Source of the DNA: Planctomycetota bacterium
GTDB lineage: Bacteria; Planctomycetota; UBA1135; GCA-002686595
DNA length: 52,305 bases
Assembly (NCBI GenBank): GCA_029259595.1
Contig: JAJDEW010000157.1
Span: 1 to 52,305 of the forward strand
Reading direction: 5' to 3'
Shown here: positions 28,609-38,866 of the stretch, in pieces
Numbering within the stretch: the stretch's first letter is position 1
How the letters are laid out: each line of letters starts with the position of its first letter
Program-made: the position numbers and the translations under genes
The notes under the pieces: model-generated
The model's database searches: none
What the model saw: the letters and a program-made list of their open reading frames with translations, nothing else
What the model was told of the DNA's origin: nothing

Positions 28609-29154
28609 TCAGGCGTCGGCCTCGGTCGCGCCGGCGCCAGCGGCGTCGATGTGCGCTTGGAGGACGCGGGCCAGGGAGGCAAGGGGTGCGTTGACGACAC
28701 CGACCAGGTTGCGGGCCGGGCCGCTCAGGACACCCAGCAACATCGCCTGCAGTTCTTGCTTGCCTGGAAGCTCGGCCAGGGCCGTCGCTTCGTTCGAGTC
28801 GAGGAAGTTGCCCTCGAGCATGCCGCCCTGGATCGTGAGCTTGCCGGCCTTCTTGGCGGCCGACTTCTTCACGACCTTGGCGGCGTGGATGGCGGCCTCC
28901 GGATCTCCCCAGGAGATGCCGATGTTGCCGAGCAAGAGGTCCTTGGGAGGCTCGTGGCCCGTCTCGCGCAGGGCGATCTCGGCCAGACGGTTGCGGACCA
29001 TCCGCAGCTCGACGCCTTGCTCGGCCAGGCCGTCGCGCAGGGCCTCGCTCTCCGCGACGGTGAGACCGTTCATGGAGACGACGAGCAGACCTTCGGCGCC
29101 CTGGAAGGCGCCCGTCAGCTGACGGACGATCATCTTGTTGATCACGTTGGGCAT
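28609..29154 (-). CDS. rplJ: 50S ribosomal protein L10
   Basis: 181 residues. L10 anchors the L7/L12 stalk to 23S rRNA. The N-terminal RNA-binding domain has VSMNGLTVAESEALRDGL and LRMVRNRLAEIALRETG; the C-terminal helix that binds L7/L12 dimers ends in an Ala-rich stretch. It starts 3 nt after the rplA stop. In E. coli L10 with L12 represses this operon. Confidence 0.97.
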   Translation of the reverse strand: MPNVINKMIVRQLTGAFQGAEGLLVVSMNGLTVAESEALRDGLAEQGVELRMVRNRLAEIALRETGHEPPKDLLLGNIGISWGDPEAAIHAAKVVKKSAAKKAGKLTIQGGMLEGNFLDSNEATALAELPGKQELQAMLLGVLSGPARNLVGVVNAPLASLARVLQAHIDAAGAGATEADA

Positions 29155-29157
29155 GGC

Positions 29158-29844
29158 TCAGCCTCCGTAGTTGATCCAGGTTCCCGGCCCCATCGACGTG
29201 CTGAGCGAGATCTTGCGGAAGAACTCGCCCTTGACCGCCGAGGGTCGCAGGGTGGTCAGGTGACGCAGAAACGCGTTGAGGTTTTCCTCGAGGTCCGCTG
29301 CGGAGAAGGAACGCTTGCCCAGGGGCGCGTGTACGTTGCCGCCGGGATCGGTCCGAAACTCGACCTTGCCGGCCTTGAACTCCTGCACCGCCGTAGCGAC
29401 GTCCGGAGTCACCGTGCCCGACTTGGGGCTCGGCATCTTGCCCTGCGGGCCGAGCACTTTGCCGAGCCGTCCGACGTGCTTCATCATGTCGGGGCTGGCG
29501 ATGACGATGTCGAAGTCCATCCAGCCTTCCTGGATGCGGGCGGCGAGGTCGTCGCTTCCGACCACGTCGGCGCCGGCTTCCTTGGCGGCTTCGGCCTTGT
29601 CACCTTCCGCGAAGACGACAACCTTGACGGACTTGCCGAGCCCCTTCGGAAGGGAAACGGCACCGCGGACGAGTTGGTCGGTCTTGCGAGGGTCGATCCC
29701 GAGCCTGACGACGACGTCGACGGTCTCGTCGAAGGACGGAGCCCGGAGTTCTTTGATCAGATCGAAAGCCTCACGCGGATCGTATTGCTTCGATCGATCC
29801 ACCTGGGTCGCGGCTGATTGGTATCTCTTGCTGCGCTTGCGCAT
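29158..29844 (-). CDS. rplA: 50S ribosomal protein L1
   Basis: 228 residues. L1 forms the mobile stalk that moves E-site tRNA. Seen are the start KRSKRYQSAATQVDRSKQYD, domain II with KVVVFAEGDKAEAAKEAGAD and LGKVLGPQGKMPSPKSGTVT, the rRNA-binding signature. It follows rplK by 47 nt. Confidence 0.98.
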   Translation of the reverse strand: MRKRSKRYQSAATQVDRSKQYDPREAFDLIKELRAPSFDETVDVVVRLGIDPRKTDQLVRGAVSLPKGLGKSVKVVVFAEGDKAEAAKEAGADVVGSDDLAARIQEGWMDFDIVIASPDMMKHVGRLGKVLGPQGKMPSPKSGTVTPDVATAVQEFKAGKVEFRTDPGGNVHAPLGKRSFSAADLEENLNAFLRHLTTLRPSAVKGEFFRKISLSTSMGPGTWINYGG

Positions 29845-29891
29845 GTTCGAACCTTGGTGACTGCTGATCGGCTGGACGGCGGCCCGGGGCG

Positions 29892-30317
29892 CTAGTCGGT
29901 GACGACGATTCCCGAGGACCGGGCGGTGCCTTCGATGATCCGGCAGGCGGCGTCGACGGTACGGGCGTTCAAGTCCTTCATCTTCAGAGCGGCGATCTCT
30001 TCGACCTGCGCCCGAGTGACCTTGCCGACGGTCTCGTGACCGACGTTGCCTGCCCCCTTGTCGAGCTTGGCCGCCTTCTTGAGAAGCACGGCCGCGGGGG
30101 GCGACTTGAGGATGAAGTCGAAGCTCCGGTCACCGTAGACCGAAATCTCGACCGGGATGATGAGTCCCATCTGCTCGCGCGTCCGGTCGTTGAACTCCTT
30201 CACGAACTGCGCGATGTTGACTCCGTGGGCGCCCAAAGCCGGGCCCACCGGCGGAGCGGGGGTCGCCTGCCCTGCCGGGCACTGCAACTTGATCTTGGCT
30301 ACTGCTTCCTTGGCCAT
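29892..30317 (-). CDS. rplK: 50S ribosomal protein L11
   Basis: 141 residues, canonical length. The N-terminal domain (KLQCPAGQATPAPPVGPALG) faces the factor-binding centre; the C-terminal domain binds 23S rRNA at the thiostrepton loop. L11 is needed for RelA activation in other bacteria. It follows nusG by 18 nt. Confidence 0.98.
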   Translation of the reverse strand: MAKEAVAKIKLQCPAGQATPAPPVGPALGAHGVNIAQFVKEFNDRTREQMGLIIPVEISVYGDRSFDFILKSPPAAVLLKKAAKLDKGAGNVGHETVGKVTRAQVEEIAALKMKDLNARTVDAACRIIEGTARSSGIVVTD

Positions 30318-30335
30318 GTCGCTCTCACGATCCGA

Positions 30336-30887
30336 TTAGACGGACTCGACCTCCCAATACTCCAACTCGACCGGGGTCGGACGGCCGAAGATCGTCACCG
30401 TCACTTTCACCATCCCCTTGTCCGGATTGACCTCGTCGACGGTTCCATCGAACCCATCGAAGGCCCCGGACTTGATCTTGACCATGTCGCCCTTGCGCAG
30501 ACTGATGGCGACCTGGGGTCGTTCCTCGCTGTCCGACATGCGCGCCAAAATCCCCGAGACTTGCGTCTCCGTCAGGGGAGTCGGCTCGCCGCGCGAACCC
30601 AGGAAGTCCCCGAAGCCGGGGGTCTCGCGCAGGGTCGAACGCGCCTCGATCGCACGCGTCTCGGCTGGATCGGAGAGATCCGCCTGCACCATCAGGTACC
30701 CGGGGTAGAGCTTCTTCGAGACGACCTTGCGCTTGCCGCCCTTCAGCTCGGTGACGCGCTCGAAGGGCACCAGAATCTGCGGAACGATGTCCTGGAGGCC
30801 CTTGACGCTGATGCGCGTCTCGAGCTGCTTGCGGATCGAATCCTCTCGACCCGACTGGCAGCGAACGAAATACCACTTGAAGCTCAT
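30336..30887 (-). CDS. nusG: Transcription termination/antitermination protein NusG
   Basis: 183 residues from MSFKWYFVRCQSGREDSIRK. The NGN domain binds RNA polymerase across the cleft, with PGYLMVQADLSDPAETRAIE in its core. The C-terminal KOW domain reads GDMVKIKSGAFDGFDGTVDE and contacts Rho or S10. The open frame extends upstream over secE, but the ATG at 30887, 2 nt after the secE stop, gives the family start. Confidence 0.97.
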   Translation of the reverse strand: MSFKWYFVRCQSGREDSIRKQLETRISVKGLQDIVPQILVPFERVTELKGGKRKVVSKKLYPGYLMVQADLSDPAETRAIEARSTLRETPGFGDFLGSRGEPTPLTETQVSGILARMSDSEERPQVAISLRKGDMVKIKSGAFDGFDGTVDEVNPDKGMVKVTVTIFGRPTPVELEYWEVESV

Positions 30888-30889
30888 GG

Positions 30890-31369
30890 TCAGACTTCTC
30901 CCAGGAGCAGGTAGCTCATGACTCGCGCCAGGACGTAGTCGACTCCGGCGAGGAAGGCCCCGATGAAGACGACGCAGATCACGACGACCAGGGACGAGTT
31001 CATCACCTCGTCGAGCCCGGGCCAGGTGACCTTGCGCAGCTCGGATTCGGTTCCGACCAGAAGCTGAATGGTCTTGGGTCGTTCCTGCCAGCGCCGGATC
31101 GCGAGGAGAAGCCCCGCGAAGACCCCGGTCGAAATCAGGAACGCACCGGTGACGTCGATGGAGACCACCGGGATCCGCAGCCCGCCCAGGGGTTCGGACA
31201 AGGAATCCACCCCTACGAGCAGGGTGTGCAGGAACGTGCACCCGAACAACGAGAGCAGGGTCGCCGACCAGAAGGCCGCCATGCGCGCATGGCGTCCTTG
31301 ATCGTCGCTGTAGACCGGGCCCGACTTGGGGTCGGTCGGCTTGGCTTTGGCCTCGGGTGACTGGATCAA
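30890..31369 (-). CDS. secE: Protein translocase subunit SecE
   Basis: 159 residues with three predicted membrane helices (about 33-53, 70-88 and 124-145), like E. coli SecE rather than the one-helix form. The conserved cytoplasmic amphipathic part ESELRKVTWPGLDEVMNSSL precedes the last helix. It clamps SecY. The start is TTG at 31369 with GAGG upstream; an ATG at 31282 (residue 30) is an alternative that would still keep all three helices. Confidence 0.92.
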   Translation of the reverse strand: MIQSPEAKAKPTDPKSGPVYSDDQGRHARMAAFWSATLLSLFGCTFLHTLLVGVDSLSEPLGGLRIPVVSIDVTGAFLISTGVFAGLLLAIRRWQERPKTIQLLVGTESELRKVTWPGLDEVMNSSLVVVICVVFIGAFLAGVDYVLARVMSYLLLGEV

Positions 31370-31403
31370 CGGTAGTCCTCAGCTGCGAGGAAGGGGCGAA
31401 GAG

Positions 31404-31562
31404 CTAGAGCTTGCGCTCCTTGTGACTCGTGTGCTTGCGACAGAAGCGGCAGAACTTCTTCTTCTCGAGCTTGTAAGCCGCCTTCTGGCGCTTGTGCGTC
31501 GTGTAGTTCCGGTTGGAACACTCGGTGCACACGAGGAAGACGTAGCGTTCTTTGATCTTCAT
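31404..31562 (-). CDS. rpmG: 50S ribosomal protein L33, zinc-ribbon form
   Basis: 52 residues, MKIKERYVFLVCTECSNRNY then a basic segment and FCRFCRKHTSHKERKL. CTEC and CRFC form the zinc site. L33 contacts the E-site tRNA region of the large subunit. It sits between tuf and secE, a very common place for it. Confidence 0.96.
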   Translation of the reverse strand: MKIKERYVFLVCTECSNRNYTTHKRQKAAYKLEKKKFCRFCRKHTSHKERKL

Positions 31563-31605
31563 GCGGGGTCGGCCTGGGCTCGGGACGACCTTTCAGCGTC
31601 GTCAG

Positions 31606-31648
31606 AAAAAGCCACGGGCCGGACTGCGGCGGACGCGCCGCAGCCCGG
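31606..31648 (-). terminator. Terminator-like hairpin after tuf
   Basis: Minus-strand CCGGGCTGCGGC and GCCGCAGTCCGG form a 12 bp stem with one G-T pair (31648-31619), followed after 8 nt by TTTTT (31610-31606). The distance to the T-run is longer than ideal, so it may only reduce read-through from tuf into rpmG-secE-nusG and the ribosomal genes behind. Confidence 0.45.
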
Positions 31649-31661
31649 GTCCCGGTCTCGA

Positions 31662-32882
<1,221 letters not shown>

Positions 32883-32904
32883 GTCTTTGCTTCTTCGATG
32901 ATTC

Positions 32905-33019
32905 GGGGCCTGGGCCCGCAGATTCGGGGCGCCAGGCCCCAACGGATCCGTCGGCGCCAGGCGCCACGGAGGGAATTCCCTAGGGTGGACCGCTCTCGCC
33001 CCTCCCCGGAAGGAGGGGC
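32905..33019 (-). other. Hairpins in the tuf leader
   Basis: Between the last tRNA and tuf, GGGGCCTGG (32905-32913) pairs with CCAGGCCCC (32932-32940), and GCCCCTCC (32998-33005) pairs with GGAGGGGC (33012-33019). They may help RNase processing separate tRNA and mRNA parts of one transcript, as is known for tRNA-tufB; here it is inferred from position only. Confidence 0.35.
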
Positions 33020-33057
33020 GTCGAACGGGTTGATTGCGTTGCGATGTGAAAAGAACG

Positions 33058-33134
<77 letters not shown>

Positions 33135-33211
33135 TCCGGGTCGCGGAGCGAGCCGGGAGAGCGAATCGGAGAGCGCGTCGGGCAAGGCTGGCCGCGGCGC
33201 GGTGGGTCGTC

Positions 33212-33285
33212 TGGAGCGGGCGATGGGAATCGAACCCACGTGTGCAGCTTGGAAGGCTGCCGTTCTACCATTGAACTACACCCGC
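33212..33285 (-). tRNA. tRNA-Gly (TCC anticodon)
   Basis: The acceptor stem GCGGGTG/CGCCCGC contains one G-T pair. The anticodon arm GCAGC-CTTCCAA-GCTGC gives TCC, the T-arm has GGGTTCGATTCCC, and CCA is encoded. The sequence is 74 nt. Confidence 0.95.
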
Positions 33286-33410
33286 GAGACGATCCCGCCG
33301 GACCGGTGGAGGACGGGCGGAGAGCTTGCGGCGCTCGACGAGACGGAGAACCCTGTGCGCGGGCCGCCTGTTCGGCCCCCCCGCCGTGTGGCCGAGGCTG
33401 GGCCGGATCA

Positions 33411-33495
<85 letters not shown>

Positions 33496-33842
33496 GGGTG
33501 TTCGGTACAAGGAGGCGCCACGACCGAGCCCCTCTGGATGGGAGGCTAGGCGGGCGCGCTCGCTCGGGGAACGTCGCGGCGCGCGCGGAAGTTCGGTGTC
33601 CGGTACGAACGCGCCGCCGACCTACGCCCTGCGCCAGCACGTCCCGTGTCGCGCTCCAGGGGCCTTGGGGCCTCGGGGGGGCATCGACGGGGTGCGGCAC
33701 CGGGCGGGACGGCGCTCCCGTCTCATCCGATTCCTGTTCTCGTTGTCATGGAGCGTCCGGTCGTGTGACCGGAGGGTCGACGTCCTCCAGGTGGAGAGCG
33801 CCGGGCGACCCGGACCCTGTTCGTACCTCTCGGCGGCCCGCA
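33496..33842. other. Long spacer inside the tRNA array
   Basis: 347 bases separate tRNA-Thr(TGT) from tRNA-Tyr, much more than in usual tRNA arrays. No credible gene is seen. One perfect 7 bp hairpin, TCCGGTC with GACCGGA around a GTGT loop, lies at 33756-33773. I see no strong second promoter. Confidence 0.5.
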
Positions 33843-33918
33843 TGGAGCCAGCGGTGGGACTCGAACCCACAACCTTCTGATTACAAATCAGGAGCTCTGC
33901 CAATTGAGCTACGCTGGC
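33843..33918 (-). tRNA. tRNA-Thr (TGT anticodon)
   Basis: The acceptor stem is GCCAGCG/CGCTGGC, the anticodon arm CTGAT-TTGTAAT-type loop reads TGT, the T-arm is GGGTTCGAGTCCC, and CCA is encoded. It is the first tRNA of the array, 95 nt after the candidate -10 box. Confidence 0.95.
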
Positions 33919-33950
33919 AGGCGACCCCCGTTGCAACGCGAGATTGCGGA

Positions 33951-33980
33951 CCCGACTTCCGTCCGCCCGACTTCCGTCCG
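33951..33980. repeat. Perfect tandem 15-base repeat in the tRNA leader
   Basis: CCCGACTTCCGTCCG occurs twice without a gap, between the tRNA promoter and the first tRNA. It may be a regulator or RNA-binding target or a chance slippage product. Confidence 0.6.
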
Positions 33981-34012
33981 TTGGGTGGCCTCCGGACCGA
34001 GAAGGGCGGGAG

Positions 34013-34040
34013 ATGATACGTCCCCGACTCCGGCGTGCAA
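34013..34040 (-). promoter_or_regulatory. Promoter of the tRNA-tuf unit
   Basis: Minus-strand TTGCAC (34040-34035) and TATCAT (34018-34013) are 16 nt apart; the -10 is a 5 of 6 match. The bases after it (CTCCCGCCC) are a GC-rich discriminator, the kind found at stringently controlled stable-RNA promoters. Confidence 0.5.
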
Positions 34041-34103
34041 TGCCGCCGCGCGTTTTTCGGCTCGAAACCTCGCGGCCCGCCGCACGTCCTCCCCACGGTG
34101 GTT

Positions 34104-35252
34104 TCAGATGGCGCGGACGCGTTCGGTCCAGGCCCGGTGCGCGTCCTGCACGTGCTCGAGCGCGTCGCCCCCGAACTTCTCCAGGAAGGCGGACGCGAGC
34201 TCCAGGGCCAGAACGGCCTCCGCCACCACCGTCGCCGCGGGGACCGAGGTCACATCCGAGCGCTGATACGTGGCCTGGACCGTTTCCCCGGTCTCGAAGT
34301 CGACCGTCGGGACGCCCTTCTTCAAGGAAGGGATCGGCTTCATCGCGACGCGGCAAAGGAGCTCCTCGCCGGTCGTCATGCCGCCCTCGAGCCCACCGGC
34401 CCGGTTCGAACGGCGCGTGAAGCGGCCGTAGCGACCGGGCGTGTCGCGCAGGACGATCGGGTCGTGGACCCGGGATCCAGGCAAGCGCGCGGCCTCGAAG
34501 CCCAGACCGAACTCGACGCCCTTCATGGCGGGGATCGAGAACAGCGCCCCCCCGAGCCGTGCGGTCAGGCGCTCGGGCCCGCTGGCGTAGCTCCCGAGGC
34601 CCGGGGGCAGACCCAGGACGCGCACTTCGAACACTCCCCCCAGGCTGTCGCGGGCCTCGCGCGCCCGGTCGACCTCGGCCCGCAAGTGCTCTTCGCAGGC
34701 GGGATCGAGCGACTGGAACTCGCTCGCGGCACGCAGGGCCACGCGCTGCTCCCCGGCTCGCTCGAAGGCACCGTCGGCGACGCGCACCTGGCCGAGCTCG
34801 AGCAGGTACGCGAAGATCTCGACGTCGAAGGCCTCGAGCAACTGCCGTGCGATCGAGCCGAGGGCCACGCGCGCGGTCGTCTCGCGTGCGCTGGCTCGCT
34901 CCAGCACCGCGCGCGGATCGCGCCGGGTGAGCTTCAGGCAACCGGCCAGGTCCGCGTGACCCGGACGCGGGTTCGTCGGCACGGGCAAGCGCTCGATCAC
35001 CGCGTCCTTGTTCGGCACCAGAAAGGAGATCGGCGAGCCGATCGTGAGCCCGGCCCGCGTTCCGGACAGGAGCTGGATGCGGTCGGTCTCGATCTTCATC
35101 CGACCCCCGCGACCGTAGCCCTCCTGGCGCCGCGCGAGCTCGCGATCGACCCGCTCGAGGTCGAGGGCCAGCCCGGCGGGCATCCCCTCGAGGATGCCGA
35201 CGAGCCCCGGGCCGTGGGATTCGCCCGCCGTCCGCCAGGAGAGACCTTTCAT
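34104..35252 (-). CDS. aroC: Chorismate synthase
   Basis: 382 residues from MKGLSWRTAGESHGPGLVGI. It converts EPSP to chorismate with reduced FMN, the last step of the shikimate pathway. Seen are the signature GESHGPGL (10-17), RQEGYGRGGRMKIETD and GKxxR-like loops, and the C-terminal MKPIPSLKKGVPTVDFETGE. The ATG at 35252 is chosen because the protein begins with the family motif; the open frame upstream overlaps mutS2. It follows mutS2 by 44 nt and probably shares its transcript. Confidence 0.95.
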   Translation of the reverse strand: MKGLSWRTAGESHGPGLVGILEGMPAGLALDLERVDRELARRQEGYGRGGRMKIETDRIQLLSGTRAGLTIGSPISFLVPNKDAVIERLPVPTNPRPGHADLAGCLKLTRRDPRAVLERASARETTARVALGSIARQLLEAFDVEIFAYLLELGQVRVADGAFERAGEQRVALRAASEFQSLDPACEEHLRAEVDRAREARDSLGGVFEVRVLGLPPGLGSYASGPERLTARLGGALFSIPAMKGVEFGLGFEAARLPGSRVHDPIVLRDTPGRYGRFTRRSNRAGGLEGGMTTGEELLCRVAMKPIPSLKKGVPTVDFETGETVQATYQRSDVTSVPAATVVAEAVLALELASAFLEKFGGDALEHVQDAHRAWTERVRAI

Positions 35253-35296
35253 CCCCGCAGGATACGGATCGACGGGAAGCGGGCGAAGCGTCGGGC

Positions 35297-37393
35297 TCAG
35301 AGGCTCTCGTAGAAGGTGACGTCGTCGAAGTCGACCGTCAGGGTCGTCTTGCCGAGCCGGACGTCGAGCTGCTTTCGCTCCCGCCAGATCCGGGCGACGG
35401 CGCAACGCTTCTTGTAGCGCGGCAACCAGACGAACACGCCCTTTTTCAGTCCGGCCAGGAAGCTGCGGCGGCGTTCCGTCATCAGGGCGTCCCCGAGGGC
35501 ATCCTCGAGCTCCCCGACGATCTCCGCGAGATCCCCCCGAACGGCCTTCGGCACGCGGTCGAGAAAGGCGCGCGCCCGGTCGGCTTGGGCCCGAGCCTTG
35601 GAGAGGCGCTCCTCGAGCCCGCGCTGGGCTTCGGCCTCGAGCTGATCGCGGCGCAGCGTGAGGTCCTGCTCGCGATCGGCCAGCCCACGCTCCTCCGCCG
35701 CCACGCCGGCCAGCCGAGCCTCCGCCTCAGACCGCTTGCGCTCCGTCTCGATCCGTACGTCGCGCAGACCCGCCATCAGGGCCTGGACCTCGTCGCTGCG
35801 CCGCTCGAGGCGCGCGTCCGCCGCGACGAGCACGTCCTCCGCGAACCCGAGCCGCCGTGCGATGGCGAGGGCCCGCGATTGCCCGGGTGCGCCGATGACG
35901 AGCCGGTAGCGCGGCCCGAGCGTCTCCAGGTCGAATTCGACGTGAGCGTTCTCGGCCCGTCGGTGGCGGAAGGCGAACTCCTTGAGCTTGCCGAGGTGCG
36001 TGCTCGCAAGGGTCGGGACCCGCTCGGTGTGCAAGCGCTCGAGCAGCGCGTCCCCGAGCGCGGCCCCTTCGTCGGGATCGGTGCCCCCTCCGAGCTCGTC
36101 GAGGAGAAAGAGCGTCCGCGGCGTCGCGCGCACCAGACCGTCTTGGATGCGCTTCAGGTGCGACGAGAAGGTCGAGAGGTTCTGCTGGATCTCTTGCTCG
36201 TCGCCGATGTCGGCCACGATTCCGTCGTAGAGCGGCACGGTCGTCCCTTCGTCACAGGGAAGCGCGAGGCCGAGCCGGGTGAGCAGCGCGGCGAGCCCCG
36301 CGGTCTTGAGAGCCAGGGTCTTGCCGCCCGTATTGGGGCCGGTGACGACGAGCAGGTCGAAGTCTTCGCCCAGGCGCAGATCGAGCGGGACGACCTCATC
36401 GAGCTTGCCCTTCTCCTGTTCGACGAGCAGCAGCGGATGGCGCATGGAGCGCAGGAGCAACCCCGTCGCCGCACCCGGCTCACCGGGCAGGTGCGCGGGC
36501 CGGCCCCCGGTGCGGCGGGCGAAGCGCGCCGAGAGGACCGCCAGCTCGAGCTCGGCCACGCGTCCTGCGGTGCGCTCCAGCGCGTGCCGCTTTTCCACGA
36601 ACCGCCGGGTCCAGTCGGCCAGGATGCGCTGGACCTCGTGCTCTTCGTCGGACTGCAGAGCCGCGAGCGAGTTCGCGAGCTCGATGACCTCCTGGGGCTC
36701 GATGAAGACGGTCTCGCCGCTCTGGGAGCGGTCGTGAACGATGCCCGGCAACCGTCCGGACTGCTTCGCACGAACGGCGAGCACCATCCGGCCGCTGCGC
36801 CGGTGAATGGCGCCCGCTTGACCGTCCGCGAGGGTCGCACGCAGCCCGGGACGGTTCGCGATCTTCTTGATGCGCCGCTCGACTTCGCGGCCGGTCGACT
36901 CGATCGCGCGCCGCAGGGTGCGCAGCTCGGGCGTCGCGTCGTCGAGCACATGTCCGCGCCGGTCGACCGTGGCCTCGACGCGCTCGCGCAGGCCGGAGAG
37001 GTCGGGCAGATCCTCCCAGAGGGCGGCACACATCGGCAGCTGCTCGCGCCGGGCACGCAGCCAGTCGTGCACCTCCTCGACGCGACGCAGGAAAGCCCCG
37101 ATCCAGTACAGCTCCTCGCCCGCGAGCACGCGGCCGAATTCGAGCGCCCGCCGCAAGGGTGGCAGCGGATCGTAGCCGCCGTCGAGCGGCGGCTCCCGCT
37201 CGCCCTCCGGCAGGGAGAGCACCTCGCGCGTCCTCCCGAGCGCGGCCCGCGCCCCCTCCTCGTCACGGGGGCAGAGCTCGACGAGCGCGCGCCGGCCGAG
37301 GGCCGACGGCGCGTGGATCAGCAACTGGTCGCGAACCGCGGGCCAGTCCAAGGCCCGGGCGGCGAAGGCTTCGAGGGGGTCGGGGGTGGCCAT
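35297..37393 (-). CDS. mutS2: MutS2-family ATPase lacking the Smr nuclease domain
   Basis: 698 residues, shorter than the usual 780 or so. The core domain is followed by Walker A GPNTGGKT (352-359), STFSSHL (407-413), Walker B DELGGGTDP (432-440) and ASTHLG (463-468). A long coiled coil (about 540-615) and a KOW-like end (about 645-690) follow, and the protein stops there. The C-terminal Smr domain present in B. subtilis MutS2 is absent, and only 44 nt remain before aroC. MutS2 acts on collided ribosomes or recombination intermediates in other bacteria. An ATG at 37399 two codons earlier is equally possible. Confidence 0.93.
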   Translation of the reverse strand: MATPDPLEAFAARALDWPAVRDQLLIHAPSALGRRALVELCPRDEEGARAALGRTREVLSLPEGEREPPLDGGYDPLPPLRRALEFGRVLAGEELYWIGAFLRRVEEVHDWLRARREQLPMCAALWEDLPDLSGLRERVEATVDRRGHVLDDATPELRTLRRAIESTGREVERRIKKIANRPGLRATLADGQAGAIHRRSGRMVLAVRAKQSGRLPGIVHDRSQSGETVFIEPQEVIELANSLAALQSDEEHEVQRILADWTRRFVEKRHALERTAGRVAELELAVLSARFARRTGGRPAHLPGEPGAATGLLLRSMRHPLLLVEQEKGKLDEVVPLDLRLGEDFDLLVVTGPNTGGKTLALKTAGLAALLTRLGLALPCDEGTTVPLYDGIVADIGDEQEIQQNLSTFSSHLKRIQDGLVRATPRTLFLLDELGGGTDPDEGAALGDALLERLHTERVPTLASTHLGKLKEFAFRHRRAENAHVEFDLETLGPRYRLVIGAPGQSRALAIARRLGFAEDVLVAADARLERRSDEVQALMAGLRDVRIETERKRSEAEARLAGVAAEERGLADREQDLTLRRDQLEAEAQRGLEERLSKARAQADRARAFLDRVPKAVRGDLAEIVGELEDALGDALMTERRRSFLAGLKKGVFVWLPRYKKRCAVARIWRERKQLDVRLGKTTLTVDFDDVTFYESL

Positions 37394-37540
37394 GAGCATG
37401 CGGCGGAAGATCGCGGCGGGATTGTAGGCGGGTCGACCAGCGGCGGGAGCCCGCCAGCCACGGTTCGCCCCGCGTCGATCGCCACGCGGACGTCCCCGGA
37501 CACGACGCCGGAGCGGGGTTCGGTGTACGATTCCCCCACG

Positions 37541-38725
37541 ATGAAGACGAACCGCGAACAACGTTTCGAGACCCGCGCGATCCACGCCGGCCAGGAATCC
37601 GACCCGCAGAACGGGGCCATCATGACCCCGGTCTACTTCACGAGCACCTTCGAGCAGGACGCGCCGGCCCAGCCGCGCGGCGGCTACGAATACTCGCGCA
37701 GTGGCAACCCGACGCGCACCGCACTCGAGGGAAACATCGCCTCTCTCGAGTCCGCCGCTTGGGGCCTTTGCTTCGCATCGGGCCTGGCGGCCAGCCATGC
37801 GATCATGGGCCTGCTCGCCCCCGGCGACCACGTCGTCGCTGCGAACGACCTCTATGGCGGCACGTACCGGCTGTTCACCAAGGTCTTCGAGCGCTACGGC
37901 GTGCGCTTCACCTTCGTCGATGCTTCCGACGTCGCCAACGTGGAGAAGGCGCTCGAGCCCGACACGAAGTTCCTGTTCCTCGAATCGCCGACCAATCCAC
38001 TGCTCTCGATCTGCGACATCGAGGCCTGCTCCAAAGCCGCTCGTTCCCAGGGCGTCACCGTCGTGGTCGACAACACCTTCGCGACGCCGTTCCTGCAACA
38101 ACCGCTCGAGCTGGGGGCCGACCTCGTCATGCATTCGATGACGAAGTACCTGGGCGGACACTCCGACGTCGTCGGCGGCGTCGTCTGCGGTCGCGACGAG
38201 CAGCTGCGGGAGAAGCTCGCCTTCCTGCAAAACGCCGCCGGTGGCCAGCTCGGCCCGATGGACTCGTTCTTGTTCCTCCGCGGCACGAAGACGCTGGCCC
38301 TGCGGATGGAACGCCACTGCGAGAACGCCCGCACGATCGCGCGCCGGCTCGAAGAACACCCCGCCGTCGCACGCGTCTACTACCCTGGCCTCGCCTCGCA
38401 CCCGAGCCACGCTCTCGCCAAGCGCCAGATGCGCGACTTCGGCGGCATGGTCTCCTTCGAGCTCGTTGGCGGCGTCGAAGCCGCCAACACCCTGGCCTCG
38501 GGCACACGCGTCTTCACCCTGGCCGAGTCCCTCGGCGGGGTCGAATCCCTGATCGAGGTCCCGGCCTCGATGACCCACGCCAGCATCCCGGCCGCCGAAC
38601 GCGCGAAGGCCGGCCTCGCCGACGGCCTGGTCCGACTCTCGGTCGGCATCGAACACGTCGAGGACCTCTGGGAAGACCTTCTCCAAGCCATCGAAGCCGC
38701 CCTCCCCGCCCACGCCCGAGCCTGA
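37541..38725 (+). CDS. Cystathionine gamma-synthase/gamma-lyase-type PLP enzyme
   Basis: 394 residues. A Cys/Met-metabolism PLP enzyme: GYEYSRSGNPTR (49-60), cofactor aspartate in VVVDNTFATP (D178) and the lysine in HSMTKYLGGHSDVVGG (K202). Such enzymes join O-acylhomoserine and cysteine or cleave cystathionine; the exact reaction (metB, metC or mccB-like) cannot be told from sequence alone. The ATG at 37541 lacks a Shine-Dalgarno, and TACGAT lies 9 nt before it, suggesting a leaderless message. It is divergent from mutS2 and convergent with the HU-like gene. Confidence 0.93.
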   Translation: MKTNREQRFETRAIHAGQESDPQNGAIMTPVYFTSTFEQDAPAQPRGGYEYSRSGNPTRTALEGNIASLESAAWGLCFASGLAASHAIMGLLAPGDHVVAANDLYGGTYRLFTKVFERYGVRFTFVDASDVANVEKALEPDTKFLFLESPTNPLLSICDIEACSKAARSQGVTVVVDNTFATPFLQQPLELGADLVMHSMTKYLGGHSDVVGGVVCGRDEQLREKLAFLQNAAGGQLGPMDSFLFLRGTKTLALRMERHCENARTIARRLEEHPAVARVYYPGLASHPSHALAKRQMRDFGGMVSFELVGGVEAANTLASGTRVFTLAESLGGVESLIEVPASMTHASIPAAERAKAGLADGLVRLSVGIEHVEDLWEDLLQAIEAALPAHARA

Positions 38726-38807
38726 GCACCGAGACTCCCCCACCGAGGTCCGCCGCGCGGCAACAGCGGTGATCGAACTCGCTGTGGTGCCCACGAGCGG
38801 GGCCGAC

Positions 38808-38866
38808 TGACGAAGGGCCCACTGGCGAAGGGCCCGATGGCGAGGGCACGATGGCGAGGGCTGCGA
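38808..38866. repeat. Imperfect tandem repeats of 14-15 bases
   Basis: Four adjoining units of the form TGRCGARGGGCMCRA follow the PLP-enzyme gene and lead straight into the hairpin cluster. Confidence 0.6.

Noticed and set aside
33496..33842. Fifth tRNA in the long spacer of the tRNA array
   Set aside because: No cloverleaf with a T-loop GTTCRA and matching acceptor stem can be drawn.
35585..38725. Long open frame of over 1000 codons on the plus strand
   Set aside because: Its first two thirds lie antisense to mutS2 and have no protein likeness; only the part from 37541 is the real PLP enzyme gene. GC-rich codon use creates such antisense frames.
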